From NCBI GenBank assembly GCA_024687845.1, contig JAILEL010000048.1, forward strand, positions 1 to 12,464: a DNA stretch of 12,464 nucleotides, read 5' to 3'. The translations under genes were made by a program, and so were the position numbers. The notes under the pieces are model-generated. The model had not been told where the DNA came from. It saw only the letters and a program-made list of their open reading frames with translations, and searched no databases. Origin of the DNA: Eubacterium sp. (GTDB lineage: Bacteria; Bacillota_A; Clostridia; Lachnospirales; Lachnospiraceae). Below, piece by piece: positions 1-6,952 of this stretch (the stretch's first letter is position 1; the number at the start of each line of letters is the position of its first letter).

Positions 1-1357
1 CAAATGTATTCTTCTCGTAATTTTCACTGATATCATTTGCAGCCAGTCTTGCGAAAACCATGCTTTCAAGAAGTGAGTTACTTGCCAGACGGTTTTTACC
101 ATGAACTCCGTTGCAGGCTGTTTCTCCAACTGCATACAGACGTTCGCATGAGGTTGCACTTCTATAGTCAACCTTGATTCCACCCATGTAATAATGCTGT
201 GCCGGAACTACTGGTATCGGCTCCTTCGTTACGTCGTAGCCCTTTTCCAGACAATGCTGCACGATATTTGGAAAATGTGTTCTCAGTTCTTCTTCCGGTA
301 TTGGTCTCAGATCCTCCCACACATGCTCAGTTCCATCCTTCTTCATCTGCTCCAGGATTTTGCCTGTGAGTACATCACGAGGAAGCAGTTCATCTACGAA
401 TCTTTCTCCATTCTTATCTAGAAGAAGTGCTCCTTCACCACGAACTGATTCTGATATCAGGAAGTTCCTGTCTTCCTCTTCAGTTGTATAAAATGTAGTC
501 GGATGTATCTGGATATAATTGATATCTCTGACTTCTATTCCATACTTAAGAGCCATCGCAAGTGAATCACCAGTAAGATTGCGGAAGTTAGTTGACTGGC
601 CGTAAAGACCTCCGATTCCACCTGTGGCAAGTATTGTATAGTCAGCCATTACATATGTAACTTCCCGAGTGAAACCATTTATTTCTTTTTCATCATTCTG
701 ATTGTCTGGATCACCTGACAGACCCTTTAATGCTTCAGCATTTTCAGCAAGGTCACTCTCGGTACGTAAATTATCAAAAGATCTGCCTAAGTCTTTAGCT
801 TTGCCCACAGCCCTCTCAGAATTATCCTTAACCACAGCTCCGTAGCAGACATTATCTTTTATAAGAAGATCCACCATCTTACGATATTCCACTATGGAAA
901 TATTTGGTCTCTTGTTTGCTTCGTTCCACAGCTTTTCAGTTATCTCTCTACCAGTAATATCCTTGTAGAAAAGAATTCTTGGTCTGCTGTGTCCACCCTC
1001 TCTTGTGAAGTCAAGACTGCCATCAGGATTCCTGGTAAATCTTACTCCGTATCCCAGCAGTTCTTCTGCAAGGTCCTTGGAATTCCTTATCATAAGATCC
1101 ACAGAGGTTTTATCATTCTCATAATGTCCGGCTTTTAATGTATCCTCAAAATATGCATCATAATCAGACATATCATCCAACATGCACATGCCACCCTGCG
1201 CAAGAAATGAATCACTTCGTTCAACATTTCTCTTAGTTATGATCGTGATCTTTTTGTCGCTCGGCAGATGTAAAGCAGCGATAAGACCTGCACATCCGCT
1301 TCCAATTATCAGAACATCTGTATAAAGCACTGCCCTGACGTTTTCATTTTCAGACAT
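1..1357 (-). CDS. nadB: L-aspartate oxidase NadB (3' end off window)
   Basis: This flavoenzyme oxidises L-aspartate to iminoaspartate, the first step of de novo NAD synthesis; iminoaspartate passes to quinolinate synthase, encoded divergently next door. The visible 452 residues start MSENENVRAV and lack the C-terminal helical domain, which lies beyond base 1. The FAD loop GSGCAG is at residues 19-24, REGGHS at 119-124 (Glu120 and His123), IHPT at 284-287, the FLISESVRGEG segment at 299-309, LPRDV at 325-329 (Arg327) and AQHYYMGG at 386-393 (His388). His285, Arg327 and His388 match the substrate-binding set of E. coli NadB. The segment VHGKNRLASNSLLESMVF (418-435) is the classic FAD-binding signature. 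The ATG has a GGGAG ribosome binding site 7 bases upstream. Residues about 178-228 form an acidic, low-complexity insertion not usual in the family. Anaerobic NadB normally uses fumarate instead of oxygen as acceptor (family knowledge). Confidence 0.95.
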   Translation of the reverse strand, partial: MSENENVRAVLYTDVLIIGSGCAGLIAALHLPSDKKITIITKRNVERSDSFLAQGGMCMLDDMSDYDAYFEDTLKAGHYENDKTSVDLMIRNSKDLAEELLGYGVRFTRNPDGSLDFTREGGHSRPRILFYKDITGREITEKLWNEANKRPNISIVEYRKMVDLLIKDNVCYGAVVKDNSERAVGKAKDLGRSFDNLRTESDLAENAEALKGLSGDPDNQNDEKEINGFTREVTYVMADYTILATGGIGGLYGQSTNFRNLTGDSLAMALKYGIEVRDINYIQIHPTTFYTTEEEDRNFLISESVRGEGALLLDKNGERFVDELLPRDVLTGKILEQMKKDGTEHVWEDLRPIPEEELRTHFPNIVQHCLEKGYDVTKEPIPVVPAQHYYMGGIKVDYRSATSCERLYAVGETACNGVHGKNRLASNSLLESMVFARLAANDISENYEKNTF

Positions 1358-1409
1358 ATATATTCTCCCTTGTATATTCGTCTTGTGTTTCTTAACAACA
1401 ATATTGTGC

Positions 1410-1438
1410 ATTATACACTACATTTATACAGATGACAA
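1410..1438 (-). promoter_or_regulatory. nadB sigma-A promoter
   Basis: Read on the minus strand, TTGTCA (1438-1433) and TATAAT (1415-1410) are separated by 17 bases, a near-consensus vegetative promoter. It gives a leader of about 45 bases before the nadB ATG. The -35 box lies in the loop of the inverted repeat at 1414-1461 and the -10 box overlaps its left arm, so a protein bound there would block this promoter. Confidence 0.75.
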
Positions 1439-1461
1439 GACACCTGTATAAATGCAGTGTA
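1414..1461. promoter_or_regulatory. Inverted-repeat operator between nadB and nadA
   Basis: Arms 1414-1431 and 1444-1461 are 18 bases each with one mismatch and enclose a 12-base centre. A second, tighter dyad sits in the middle, ACAGATGACAAGACACCTGT (1428-1447), where ACAGxTG faces CACCTGT. It covers the -35 box of nadB and lies 22 bases upstream of the nadA -35 box. From established knowledge, Firmicute nad genes are often repressed by NiaR (YrxA) in response to nicotinate, and the ACAGGTG-type half-site resembles its operator as I remember it. The assignment to NiaR is inference; no regulator gene is in the window. Confidence 0.6.
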
Positions 1462-1483
1462 AAAAAGACTCGTGCAGAAAGTA

Positions 1484-1511
1484 TTGTTTATTATCAGAAT
1501 TCTGATATAAT
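1484..1511 (+). promoter_or_regulatory. nadA promoter with extended -10
   Basis: TTGTTT (1484-1489) and TATAAT (1506-1511) are separated by 16 bases; TGA directly before the -10 box makes it an extended -10. A transcript would start near 1518. The ribosome binding site AGAGGA at 1531-1536 precedes the nadA ATG at 1544 by 7 bases. Confidence 0.75.
1492..1507. promoter_or_regulatory. Perfect palindrome in nadA promoter spacer
   Basis: TATCAGAATTCTGATA is a perfect 16-base palindrome filling the spacer of the nadA promoter and running into its -10 box. Its position suits a repressor operator. Its sequence differs from the inverted repeat at 1414-1461, so a different protein would be expected if it is real. 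A chance palindrome is possible. Confidence 0.4.
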
Positions 1512-1543
1512 ACAAATATCTATATAAAAAAGAGGAATTATTT

Positions 1544-2461
1544 ATGACTATTCAAGAAATGCAGGATGAGATTATCCGCATTAAAAAAGAAAAAAACATT
1601 TGCATTTTAGCGCATGCTTATCAGAATCATGAGATTCTTGAGGTTGCTGATTATATGGGCGATTCCTATGGTCTTGCTCTTAATGCAAGGGATGATGATA
1701 AACAGACTGTTCTTATGTGTGGAGTAAGGTTCATGGCAGAAACTGTCAAGATTATTTCTCCTGACAAAAAGGTTGTTCTTGTATCACCTGATGCGGGATG
1801 TCCTATGGCTGAGCAGATGGATATCGAATACCTGAAGATTCTTAAGCAGAGGTTTCCAGAGCACACTGTAGTTGCTTACATCAATACTACTGCAGAGCTT
1901 AAAACTCTCTGTGATGTATGTGTTACATCTTCTGCTGCTCTTAAGATTGTTAAAAACATTGATAATGATAAGATACTTTTCATCCCTGACCCTAATCTTG
2001 GTCAGTGGATAAAGGAGCAGCTTCCGGAGAAGGATATACAGCTCTTTACAGGTGGATGTCCTACTCATTATCAGATTACTGAAGAAGAGGCAGTCTCAGC
2101 TAAAGCAAAGCATCCTGATGCTCTGCTGCTCGTTCATCCGGAATGCCGTCCTGAGGTTACTGCTCTTGCTGACTACGCCGGAAGTACTACAGGAATCATG
2201 AGCTTTGCTGAAAAAAGTGATAACAAAGAGTTTATTATCGGTACTGAAAATAGTATTGTTTCACACCTTCAATATAAATGTCCTGACAAGGTATTTTATG
2301 CACTTTCTAAGAACTGTGTATGCCATAACATGAGACTTACAACTCTCGGAGATGTTTATATGGCAGTTAAAGGAATCGGTGGTGAAGAAATTATTTTATC
2401 AGATGAAGTCAGAACTGGTGCTAAAAAATGTATCGACGCCATGCTGACTCTTGGTGGCTGA
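1544..2461 (+). CDS. nadA: Quinolinate synthase NadA
   Basis: NadA condenses iminoaspartate with dihydroxyacetone phosphate to give quinolinate, using a [4Fe-4S] cluster with an open coordination site; it follows NadB in NAD synthesis. At 305 residues it is the short clostridial/thermophile type. Three conserved cysteines fit the cluster ligands: Cys86 in DAGCPMA, Cys172 in TGGCPTHY and Cys260 in CVCHNM, with Cys258 as a second candidate in the last motif. Other family signatures are ILAHAYQ (21-27), DYMGDS (36-41), CGVRFMAET (59-67), AYINTTAELK (111-120), VTSSAA (127-132), HPECRPEV (198-205) and the GSTTGI loop (213-218). The ATG at 1544 has AGAGGA at good spacing. The gene is divergent from nadB; no nadC is visible. 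Confidence 0.97.
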   Translation: MTIQEMQDEIIRIKKEKNICILAHAYQNHEILEVADYMGDSYGLALNARDDDKQTVLMCGVRFMAETVKIISPDKKVVLVSPDAGCPMAEQMDIEYLKILKQRFPEHTVVAYINTTAELKTLCDVCVTSSAALKIVKNIDNDKILFIPDPNLGQWIKEQLPEKDIQLFTGGCPTHYQITEEEAVSAKAKHPDALLLVHPECRPEVTALADYAGSTTGIMSFAEKSDNKEFIIGTENSIVSHLQYKCPDKVFYALSKNCVCHNMRLTTLGDVYMAVKGIGGEEIILSDEVRTGAKKCIDAMLTLGG

Positions 2462-2478
2462 TAAAGCAAGTAATGTCA

Positions 2479-2558
2479 TCTGATATAATTGTGAAGGGTT
2501 TTACCAGATAACATCACTACTGTTTTGTAGTTGCCATCTAAACAGTTACAAAGGTAAC
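2479..2558 (+). promoter_or_regulatory. Leader with promoter-like box and inverted repeats
   Basis: The 136 bases between nadA and the next gene contain TCTGATATAAT (2479-2489), identical over 11 bases to the nadA extended -10 region, but with no -35 box. Several inverted repeats follow: 2470-2482 with 2505-2517 (11 of 13 paired), ACTGTTT/AAACAGT (2519-2525 with 2540-2546) and GTTAC/GTAAC (2545-2549 with 2554-2558). A further TATAAT is at 2572-2577. No U-tailed nadA terminator is visible. The segment is probably a regulated promoter/leader of the downstream gene, but the exact start site cannot be fixed. Confidence 0.35.
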
Positions 2559-2597
2559 ATGAAGTTGTATGTATAATGTTACAAGGGGGATCATTAT

Positions 2598-4361
2598 ATG
2601 GAACATAGACAAACGGTTGGCTTTCTTGTAAGTGGAATAATGGATGATTTCATCGTCCAGCTATGCAGGGGAGTCATTGAAGAGGCTAACAAATACGACA
2701 CAAATGTTGTTGTAATTCCTATCAAATATATTAATAGGGAAATGAGGTATCTTCCTGATGTTTATGAATATCAATATCAGACAAGTACTCATTACCTTTC
2801 TGCTGAGAATCTTGATGTTCTTATTGTAGCTGCTGACTGCATAGGTTGTCAGACTACTCTTAAGAATCTCGAAAACTTCATGAAGAAGATAAAAGAAAAG
2901 GGAATCCCTATAATTCTTGCAGCATCCAAAATGGATGGATATTCCGGAGTCATCTTCGATAACAGATCCGGAATTCTTGAAGGTCTGAATTATCTCATTG
3001 AAGAATTAGGTATAACAAATATCTGTATGTTAAAATCCATGGATAGTAATGCCGATGTAAATGAGAGAAGTGAAGCCTTCAAGCAGGTTCTTAAGGATCA
3101 TGGTATCAAGATCAAATCCAGCACAATCATAAATGCGCCTGTATATGGCGACTGTATCGAAGAGAGTAAAAAGCTACTTGATCTTAATCCAAATGTAGAG
3201 GCTGTATTCTGTGCTAATGATGAAATCGCCATGAACTTCTATGGTGTTATGAGAGATCGTGGACTCACTCCTGGAAAAGATATTAAGGTTATGGGATTTG
3301 ATAATTCTGCCTGTGCAAATATGGTTATTCCATCTCTCACTACTGTCGATGCTAATCCGGTTCATCTGGGAAAACGTGTTTTCAGAATGGCCAGGATGGC
3401 TATGGAAGGCTGGGAAGTTGGTAAAATGTCACTTCCTACCCGCTTCATTCTTCGTGATTCTTTCGGATCCCTGCTCGATAGTCAGGACGCCGAAGAAAAA
3501 ATCTTTGATAAGAATTATCTTGATGAATATTTCAGAAGAATCTTTTTCAAGTTTGAGGAATATGAAAATCAGGAAGAATATGAATTCCTTATCATGTTTA
3601 AATCCCTGATAAGTATAATAATCGATTACGTTAATGATCAGAAGTATAGTCCTGAGAGAGTAAAATTCCTGAAGAATAAAGTTGATGAGTTCTTCAAGAC
3701 TGATGCGCTGAATTATACCAGTGTTGATGTTCTGATTGCATATGTAAACAGCTTAAAAAATGCAGCTATAAACAGATTTGATAATGCCGAAAGAAAATGC
3801 CAGGCACTTGAGACTTATTCAACTATCCTTGAAAAGGCGGTCAAGACTCTGAGCGATCGCATAACTCAGGAGGAAAGCAAGTATGATGCACCTATTTCCA
3901 CGCTTAAGGTTATGGTTGAAGATACTCTGAATCTTGAAATCGTTGATGATGAATACTATACCAACATTTTAGTAAACCTCGCCAGATTCGGGATTAAGAA
4001 TGCATTTTTATATGTTTATGAAAAGCCTATTCTGCATGAAAATAAAAGGCCTTTCAGAGCTCCCGATAAGCTTCTTCTTAAAACTATTATGACAAGTGGA
4101 AAGATTAAGCCTATCCCACCTGATGATCAGGTTATATACATTGATGAGATGTATAATAACAAGTTCATTCCAGACAAGAAGTTCAACAGAGTTGTTATGC
4201 CTCTATATTTTCAGAATACCGTTTATGGATGTCTGTTATATGATCTTACAGATATAACCTACAAAAATGGAGAATTCCTTGCAAAGTATTATTCAATAAC
4301 TGTAAGGATTATCGATAAGATCCGAAAGCTTGCAGAAGCTAAACAGATCAAGCTTCCTTAA
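2598..4361 (+). CDS. LacI-type ligand-binding sensor without DNA-binding head, GAF-like C-terminus
   Basis: This 587-residue protein has no signal peptide or membrane segment, so it should be cytoplasmic. Residues about 5-288 match the periplasmic-binding/LacI sensor fold: VGFLVSGIMDDF at the start, VIFDNRSG (118-125), the VFCANDEIAM motif (203-212), VMGFDNSACA (231-240) and SLTTVDANPVHLGKR (246-260). The LacI helix-turn-helix that should precede residue 5 is absent, and GGGGGA at 2585-2590 confirms the ATG. Residues about 300-425 look helical with probable coiled coil (LEKAVKTLSDRITQEESKY). Residues about 440-575 look like a GAF-type sensory domain. No GGDEF, kinase or AraC output domain follows. 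Related Lachnospiraceae proteins commonly carry such an output domain (recalled). It may be a sugar or metabolite sensor that acts through a partner. Function unknown. Confidence 0.75.
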   Translation: MEHRQTVGFLVSGIMDDFIVQLCRGVIEEANKYDTNVVVIPIKYINREMRYLPDVYEYQYQTSTHYLSAENLDVLIVAADCIGCQTTLKNLENFMKKIKEKGIPIILAASKMDGYSGVIFDNRSGILEGLNYLIEELGITNICMLKSMDSNADVNERSEAFKQVLKDHGIKIKSSTIINAPVYGDCIEESKKLLDLNPNVEAVFCANDEIAMNFYGVMRDRGLTPGKDIKVMGFDNSACANMVIPSLTTVDANPVHLGKRVFRMARMAMEGWEVGKMSLPTRFILRDSFGSLLDSQDAEEKIFDKNYLDEYFRRIFFKFEEYENQEEYEFLIMFKSLISIIIDYVNDQKYSPERVKFLKNKVDEFFKTDALNYTSVDVLIAYVNSLKNAAINRFDNAERKCQALETYSTILEKAVKTLSDRITQEESKYDAPISTLKVMVEDTLNLEIVDDEYYTNILVNLARFGIKNAFLYVYEKPILHENKRPFRAPDKLLLKTIMTSGKIKPIPPDDQVIYIDEMYNNKFIPDKKFNRVVMPLYFQNTVYGCLLYDLTDITYKNGEFLAKYYSITVRIIDKIRKLAEAKQIKLP

Positions 4362-4381
4362 ATCGTCAGTAAAAAAATAAT

Positions 4382-4417
4382 GCCCATCGAAAGCTTTTCA
4401 TTAAACCTTCGATGGGC
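4382..4417. terminator. Bidirectional intrinsic terminator
   Basis: Arms 4382-4391 (GCCCATCGAA) and 4408-4417 form a perfect 10-bp stem with a 16-base loop. The plus side is followed by TTTTGTTTATTCTTTATTT. The minus side is followed by ATTATTTTTTT. It therefore serves both convergent genes, 21 bases after the plus-strand stop and 31 bases after the minus-strand stop. Its right arm and loop resemble the terminator at 10138-10171. Confidence 0.9.
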
Positions 4418-4447
4418 TTTTGTTTATTCTTTATTTATATATATTTC

Positions 4448-5296
4448 TTATTTTATCTCACCATTTATTTTCTTCTGAATGAATTCCTTAACATCCTCCT
4501 GAACTGCCAGTTCAAGTTTTATATCACTATCCTTAAGTGCGAAGCTGTTACTGTCCAGTCCGGCTGATTCTGCAGATATCTTCAGGAGTTCTTCTGCAAA
4601 TCGTGGATTTCTGGTAAGAACTGGTCCAAGTAAATGTGTAAAGATTACATTTTTACTTCTTGCCCCTTCGCGTCCTTTTCCACTATTACCACGTCCGTAG
4701 ATGGTTTTACCAAGTGGCTCCTGCTCTTCTCTAAGACTTACATCTGCAAGCTGAATCTGAGTACCTATGAGCTCTCTTCCATCCGGCAGGGAAATCCACA
4801 GATCATCTCCATGAACCTTGACACGCTGCTTGAACACCATTCCAAGCAATCCAAGACCTTTAACATTAGTCCCATTCTGATATTTAATGCCTTCTGAAAT
4901 AATAGCACCCGAGCTGCCTATAGCAAGAATTACCTTGCCACTGTTCATGAATTCCTGGAAACGTGCCTTCTGAGGAGCCAGAGCTTTACACATTCCTTCC
5001 ATAACACTAAGGTCTCCGCTTGGAAAAAGAATCATATCAGCCCAGTCAAAGGGTATGTCTTCAGTCAGCATGTTGACACGTCTTATGGTGCAAGGCAGCT
5101 TCATAAGATTACTGTACTGAAGCAGTGCCATAACGTCCCCACGTCCACCATGCAGATTCAATATATCAGGATACATCCATGCTATCTGAACACCTCTGGT
5201 GCCAGGGGCTACTCCCAGTGCCTCGTGATTATTTATCTCTGTATCGCTACGTTTGGCATTTGAACGTATCTGGTTAAATAACGTAAAATCACCCAA
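4448..5296 (-). CDS. GatD-like type 1 glutamine amidotransferase, catalytic dyad lost
   Basis: The family member GatD releases ammonia from glutamine so that MurT can amidate lipid II. Family features seen in these 282 residues are MYPDILNLHGGRGDVMALL (41-59), GRGNSGKGREGARSKNV (201-217) and LGPVLTRNPRFAEELL (223-238). The nucleophile elbow, usually AICGGYQ, reads LAIGSSGAII (124-133), with no cysteine; the protein's only cysteines are Cys69 and Cys103. The catalytic histidine of TYLHGP is Leu223 in THLLGP. I read both sites directly from the bases. Glutaminase activity is therefore unlikely. The start is TTG, 5 bases after the upstream stop, with AAAGGA 8 bases ahead; no nearer ATG exists. 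About 35 N-terminal residues precede the usual family start. It probably forms a complex with the MurT-like protein upstream. Confidence 0.8.
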   Translation of the reverse strand: MGDFTLFNQIRSNAKRSDTEINNHEALGVAPGTRGVQIAWMYPDILNLHGGRGDVMALLQYSNLMKLPCTIRRVNMLTEDIPFDWADMILFPSGDLSVMEGMCKALAPQKARFQEFMNSGKVILAIGSSGAIISEGIKYQNGTNVKGLGLLGMVFKQRVKVHGDDLWISLPDGRELIGTQIQLADVSLREEQEPLGKTIYGRGNSGKGREGARSKNVIFTHLLGPVLTRNPRFAEELLKISAESAGLDSNSFALKDSDIKLELAVQEDVKEFIQKKINGEIK

Positions 5297-5301
5297 CTCT
5301 G

Positions 5302-6636
5302 TTATCCTTTCTTTTTCCAGTATGGAATCTCTTCTACAAGATAAACGGGATCATTTCCCGGAATTTTCGATAATGCTTTCTCTATGGTTTCTTCCTTACT
5401 ATCAGGAAGTACGAGCATATCCTTTTCGTCGAATCCATCATATAGGAACCTAAGTGCAACAGCACGTCCCATAGCTTTGGACATACAAACCCATTTGCTT
5501 ACACCAGATCTGAGGATTCCCCTTGGATCATAGTCAAATGGATAAAATGAGATTACAAGCGGTGGGAAGAAATCCAGATACTCGTCATATCCTATCATGA
5601 ATATCTTCTTATTCTTGTCTCGTGCGATAAGATTAAGTGAAGACTGAGTAGTCTCAGAGTTCTCCTGCTTCATCTTAATGTAGTGAAGTGTCTTATCTGC
5701 AATCTTCTTAGTTTCAAGTCTGCCTCGGATATTAACGAAGTCCTTCAGGGCAGCTGCTATTTTTTTCTGTGACAGTCCCATCTCAGATGCAACACCAATT
5801 GCAAGTACATAACAATACAGGAAGTAAGCTGTATTAAAATTAAATGCATACTTTACTCCATCTACTGTAAAGGTCTTTCCTTCAAAATCAACATCTTCAA
5901 CATAATAATCAATTTTATCTTCATGGCCAAAATCACAGTGGCTGCATTTGAAAGGACCTATATTTTCAATATTATATTTGTTAAAAATAAGGGGATTATG
6001 ACAGCATGGGCATGGCTGACTAACAGCGAAGAAATCATCCTCTTTGTCATAGGAATGACTATTCGGAGTCACACCATAGCTTATTGCTTTACCTGCAAGA
6101 GAACGAAGTGAATAAGAATTCGGTTCATCCTTGTTGACAAAAACTGTCAGATCAGAATCCATACATTTCTTAAGCTTATCAAGAATATATGAAGGCTCTC
6201 CATTTCTCTGAGCCTGATCCTTCTGGATATTAGTAACACAGACGTATTTGGCAGGAAGCTGCTGTCTGATAAGGTGAACATATCTCTCATCAGTTTCCAT
6301 TACTATAGCATCTGTCTTAAGTTTTCCACATAAGGAAATATCTCTAAGAAGGGCTGTAGATACACCAGTAAGCATATTTGCACCCTTAAGATTCGAAGAA
6401 ACAGTCATACCTGAATGAGTCAGAATATGATTGATAAGATTGGTAGTCGTGCTTTTACCATTTGTACCCGTAACAAAAACAGCCCTGTCAGGATTGATAC
6501 CCCTAATATGAGCCACAAACTGGGGATCGATCTTAAGAGCTATTCTTCCCGGAAGAATTGTTCCTCTATCTTTAGCTATTATATGAATGATTATAGAAAT
6601 GATTTTTGCAATATATAACGCAAGAAAAAAACGCAT
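5302..6636 (-). CDS. MurT-like Mur ligase with DUF1727, degenerate C-terminus
   Basis: MurT activates the glutamate carboxylate of lipid II with ATP and receives ammonia from GatD. This protein has 444 residues. Residues 4-20 are hydrophobic, as in MurT. The P-loop VTGTNGKSTTTN (55-66), METDERYV (113-120) and TNIQKDQAQRNGE (135-147, normally TNIFRDQLDRYGE) mark the Mur ligase core. Four cysteines, C209/C212 and C231/C234, form the zinc ribbon known in MurT. The C-terminal DUF1727 starts at GRLETKK (305-311). Its usual KNPAG motif reads KMKQENS (321-327), and the NDNYADGRDVSW-type motif that carries the catalytic aspartate reads GYDEYLDFFPPL (349-360). ATP binding thus looks kept while amidation chemistry looks lost. 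ATG 6636 has AAAGG 8 bases upstream. It is co-transcribed with the GatD-like gene. A divergent substrate is the alternative to a pseudoenzyme. Confidence 0.82.
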   Translation of the reverse strand: MRFFLALYIAKIISIIIHIIAKDRGTILPGRIALKIDPQFVAHIRGINPDRAVFVTGTNGKSTTTNLINHILTHSGMTVSSNLKGANMLTGVSTALLRDISLCGKLKTDAIVMETDERYVHLIRQQLPAKYVCVTNIQKDQAQRNGEPSYILDKLKKCMDSDLTVFVNKDEPNSYSLRSLAGKAISYGVTPNSHSYDKEDDFFAVSQPCPCCHNPLIFNKYNIENIGPFKCSHCDFGHEDKIDYYVEDVDFEGKTFTVDGVKYAFNFNTAYFLYCYVLAIGVASEMGLSQKKIAAALKDFVNIRGRLETKKIADKTLHYIKMKQENSETTQSSLNLIARDKNKKIFMIGYDEYLDFFPPLVISFYPFDYDPRGILRSGVSKWVCMSKAMGRAVALRFLYDGFDEKDMLVLPDSKEETIEKALSKIPGNDPVYLVEEIPYWKKKG

Positions 6637-6685
6637 AGCTGTGACCTTTACCTCACATTTTTCTTTTAAACATACCTAAAATAAG

Positions 6686-6714
6686 ATAATAATATAATTT
6701 TATATAAACTTCAA
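6686..6714 (-). promoter_or_regulatory. Promoter of the MurT/GatD-like operon
   Basis: On the minus strand TTGAAG (6714-6709) and TATTAT (6691-6686) are 17 bases apart in a very AT-rich segment. This gives a leader of about 45 bases before the ATG at 6636. The AT-richness allows other -10 choices nearby. Confidence 0.5.
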
Positions 6715-6731
6715 TAGCATTTTTTTACTCG

Positions 6732-6874
6732 GCAATGATAACATTTTGAGATTGCTCGGCAATGATTATATATGTTCTAAAGCACGCTGGCGATTTTGTT
6801 CGAAGTGAGCAGGTCTTCCTTATTTTTTATAAAAGACCTGCGAACAAATTATAGCCGAGCAGTTATCAACTTGC
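6732..6874. repeat. Multi-helix inverted-repeat element (possible structured RNA or MITE)
   Basis: Five nested complementary pairs fold the stretch into one long rod. GCAA/TTGC pairs 6732-6735 with 6871-6874. TGATAAC/GTTATCA pairs 6736-6742 with 6862-6868. TGCTCGGC/GCCGAGCA pairs 6753-6760 with 6854-6861. TTTGTTC/GAACAAA pairs 6795-6801 with 6842-6848. GCAGGTCTT/AAGACCTGC pairs 6809-6817 with 6833-6841. The right side is almost continuous (6833-6848, 6854-6868), while the left side has bulges of 10, 34 and 7 bases. No U-tract follows on either strand, so it is not a plain terminator. The strand cannot be decided. It could be a small RNA, a leader element or a short non-autonomous mobile element. 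Confidence 0.5.
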
Positions 6875-6952
6875 AGAAGGTTTTTGGATATTTTTAGAAA
6901 ATCACTTGCGTGTTTCGTGTATATATTCCGTCTCATGCGAGAAAAAAATAAT

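Larger units (their letters stand above)
6637..6952. other. Gene-free stretch
   Basis: No ORF of credible length or coding character is seen on either strand. From left to right the stretch holds the likely promoter of the MurT-like gene (6686-6714), a 12-base direct repeat CTCGGCAATGAT (6728-6739 and 6755-6766), a long nested inverted-repeat structure (6732-6874), and about 78 bases of AT-rich sequence up to the stop of the histidine phosphatase gene. On the minus strand that stop is followed by ATTATTTTTTT, but without a clear stem. Confidence 0.7.

Noticed and set aside
194..421. Plus-strand ORF of 75 codons
   Set aside because: It lies antisense inside nadB, whose minus-strand frame carries all family motifs.
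3259..3609. Plus-strand ORF of 116 codons inside the sensor gene
   Set aside because: It is a different frame of the LacI-type gene, which shows continuous family motifs through this stretch.
4448..5296. Frameshift or pseudogene explaining the missing Cys and His
   Set aside because: The frame is open for 282 codons, flanking motifs are in register on both sides of each site, and the downstream terminator and coupling are intact. These are substitutions, not damage.
6732..6874. Retron msr-msd, 6S RNA or intrinsic terminator
   Set aside because: No reverse transcriptase gene is near, the size and asymmetric bulges do not fit 6S RNA well, and neither strand has a U-tract after the helices. 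It is kept only as an unassigned structure.
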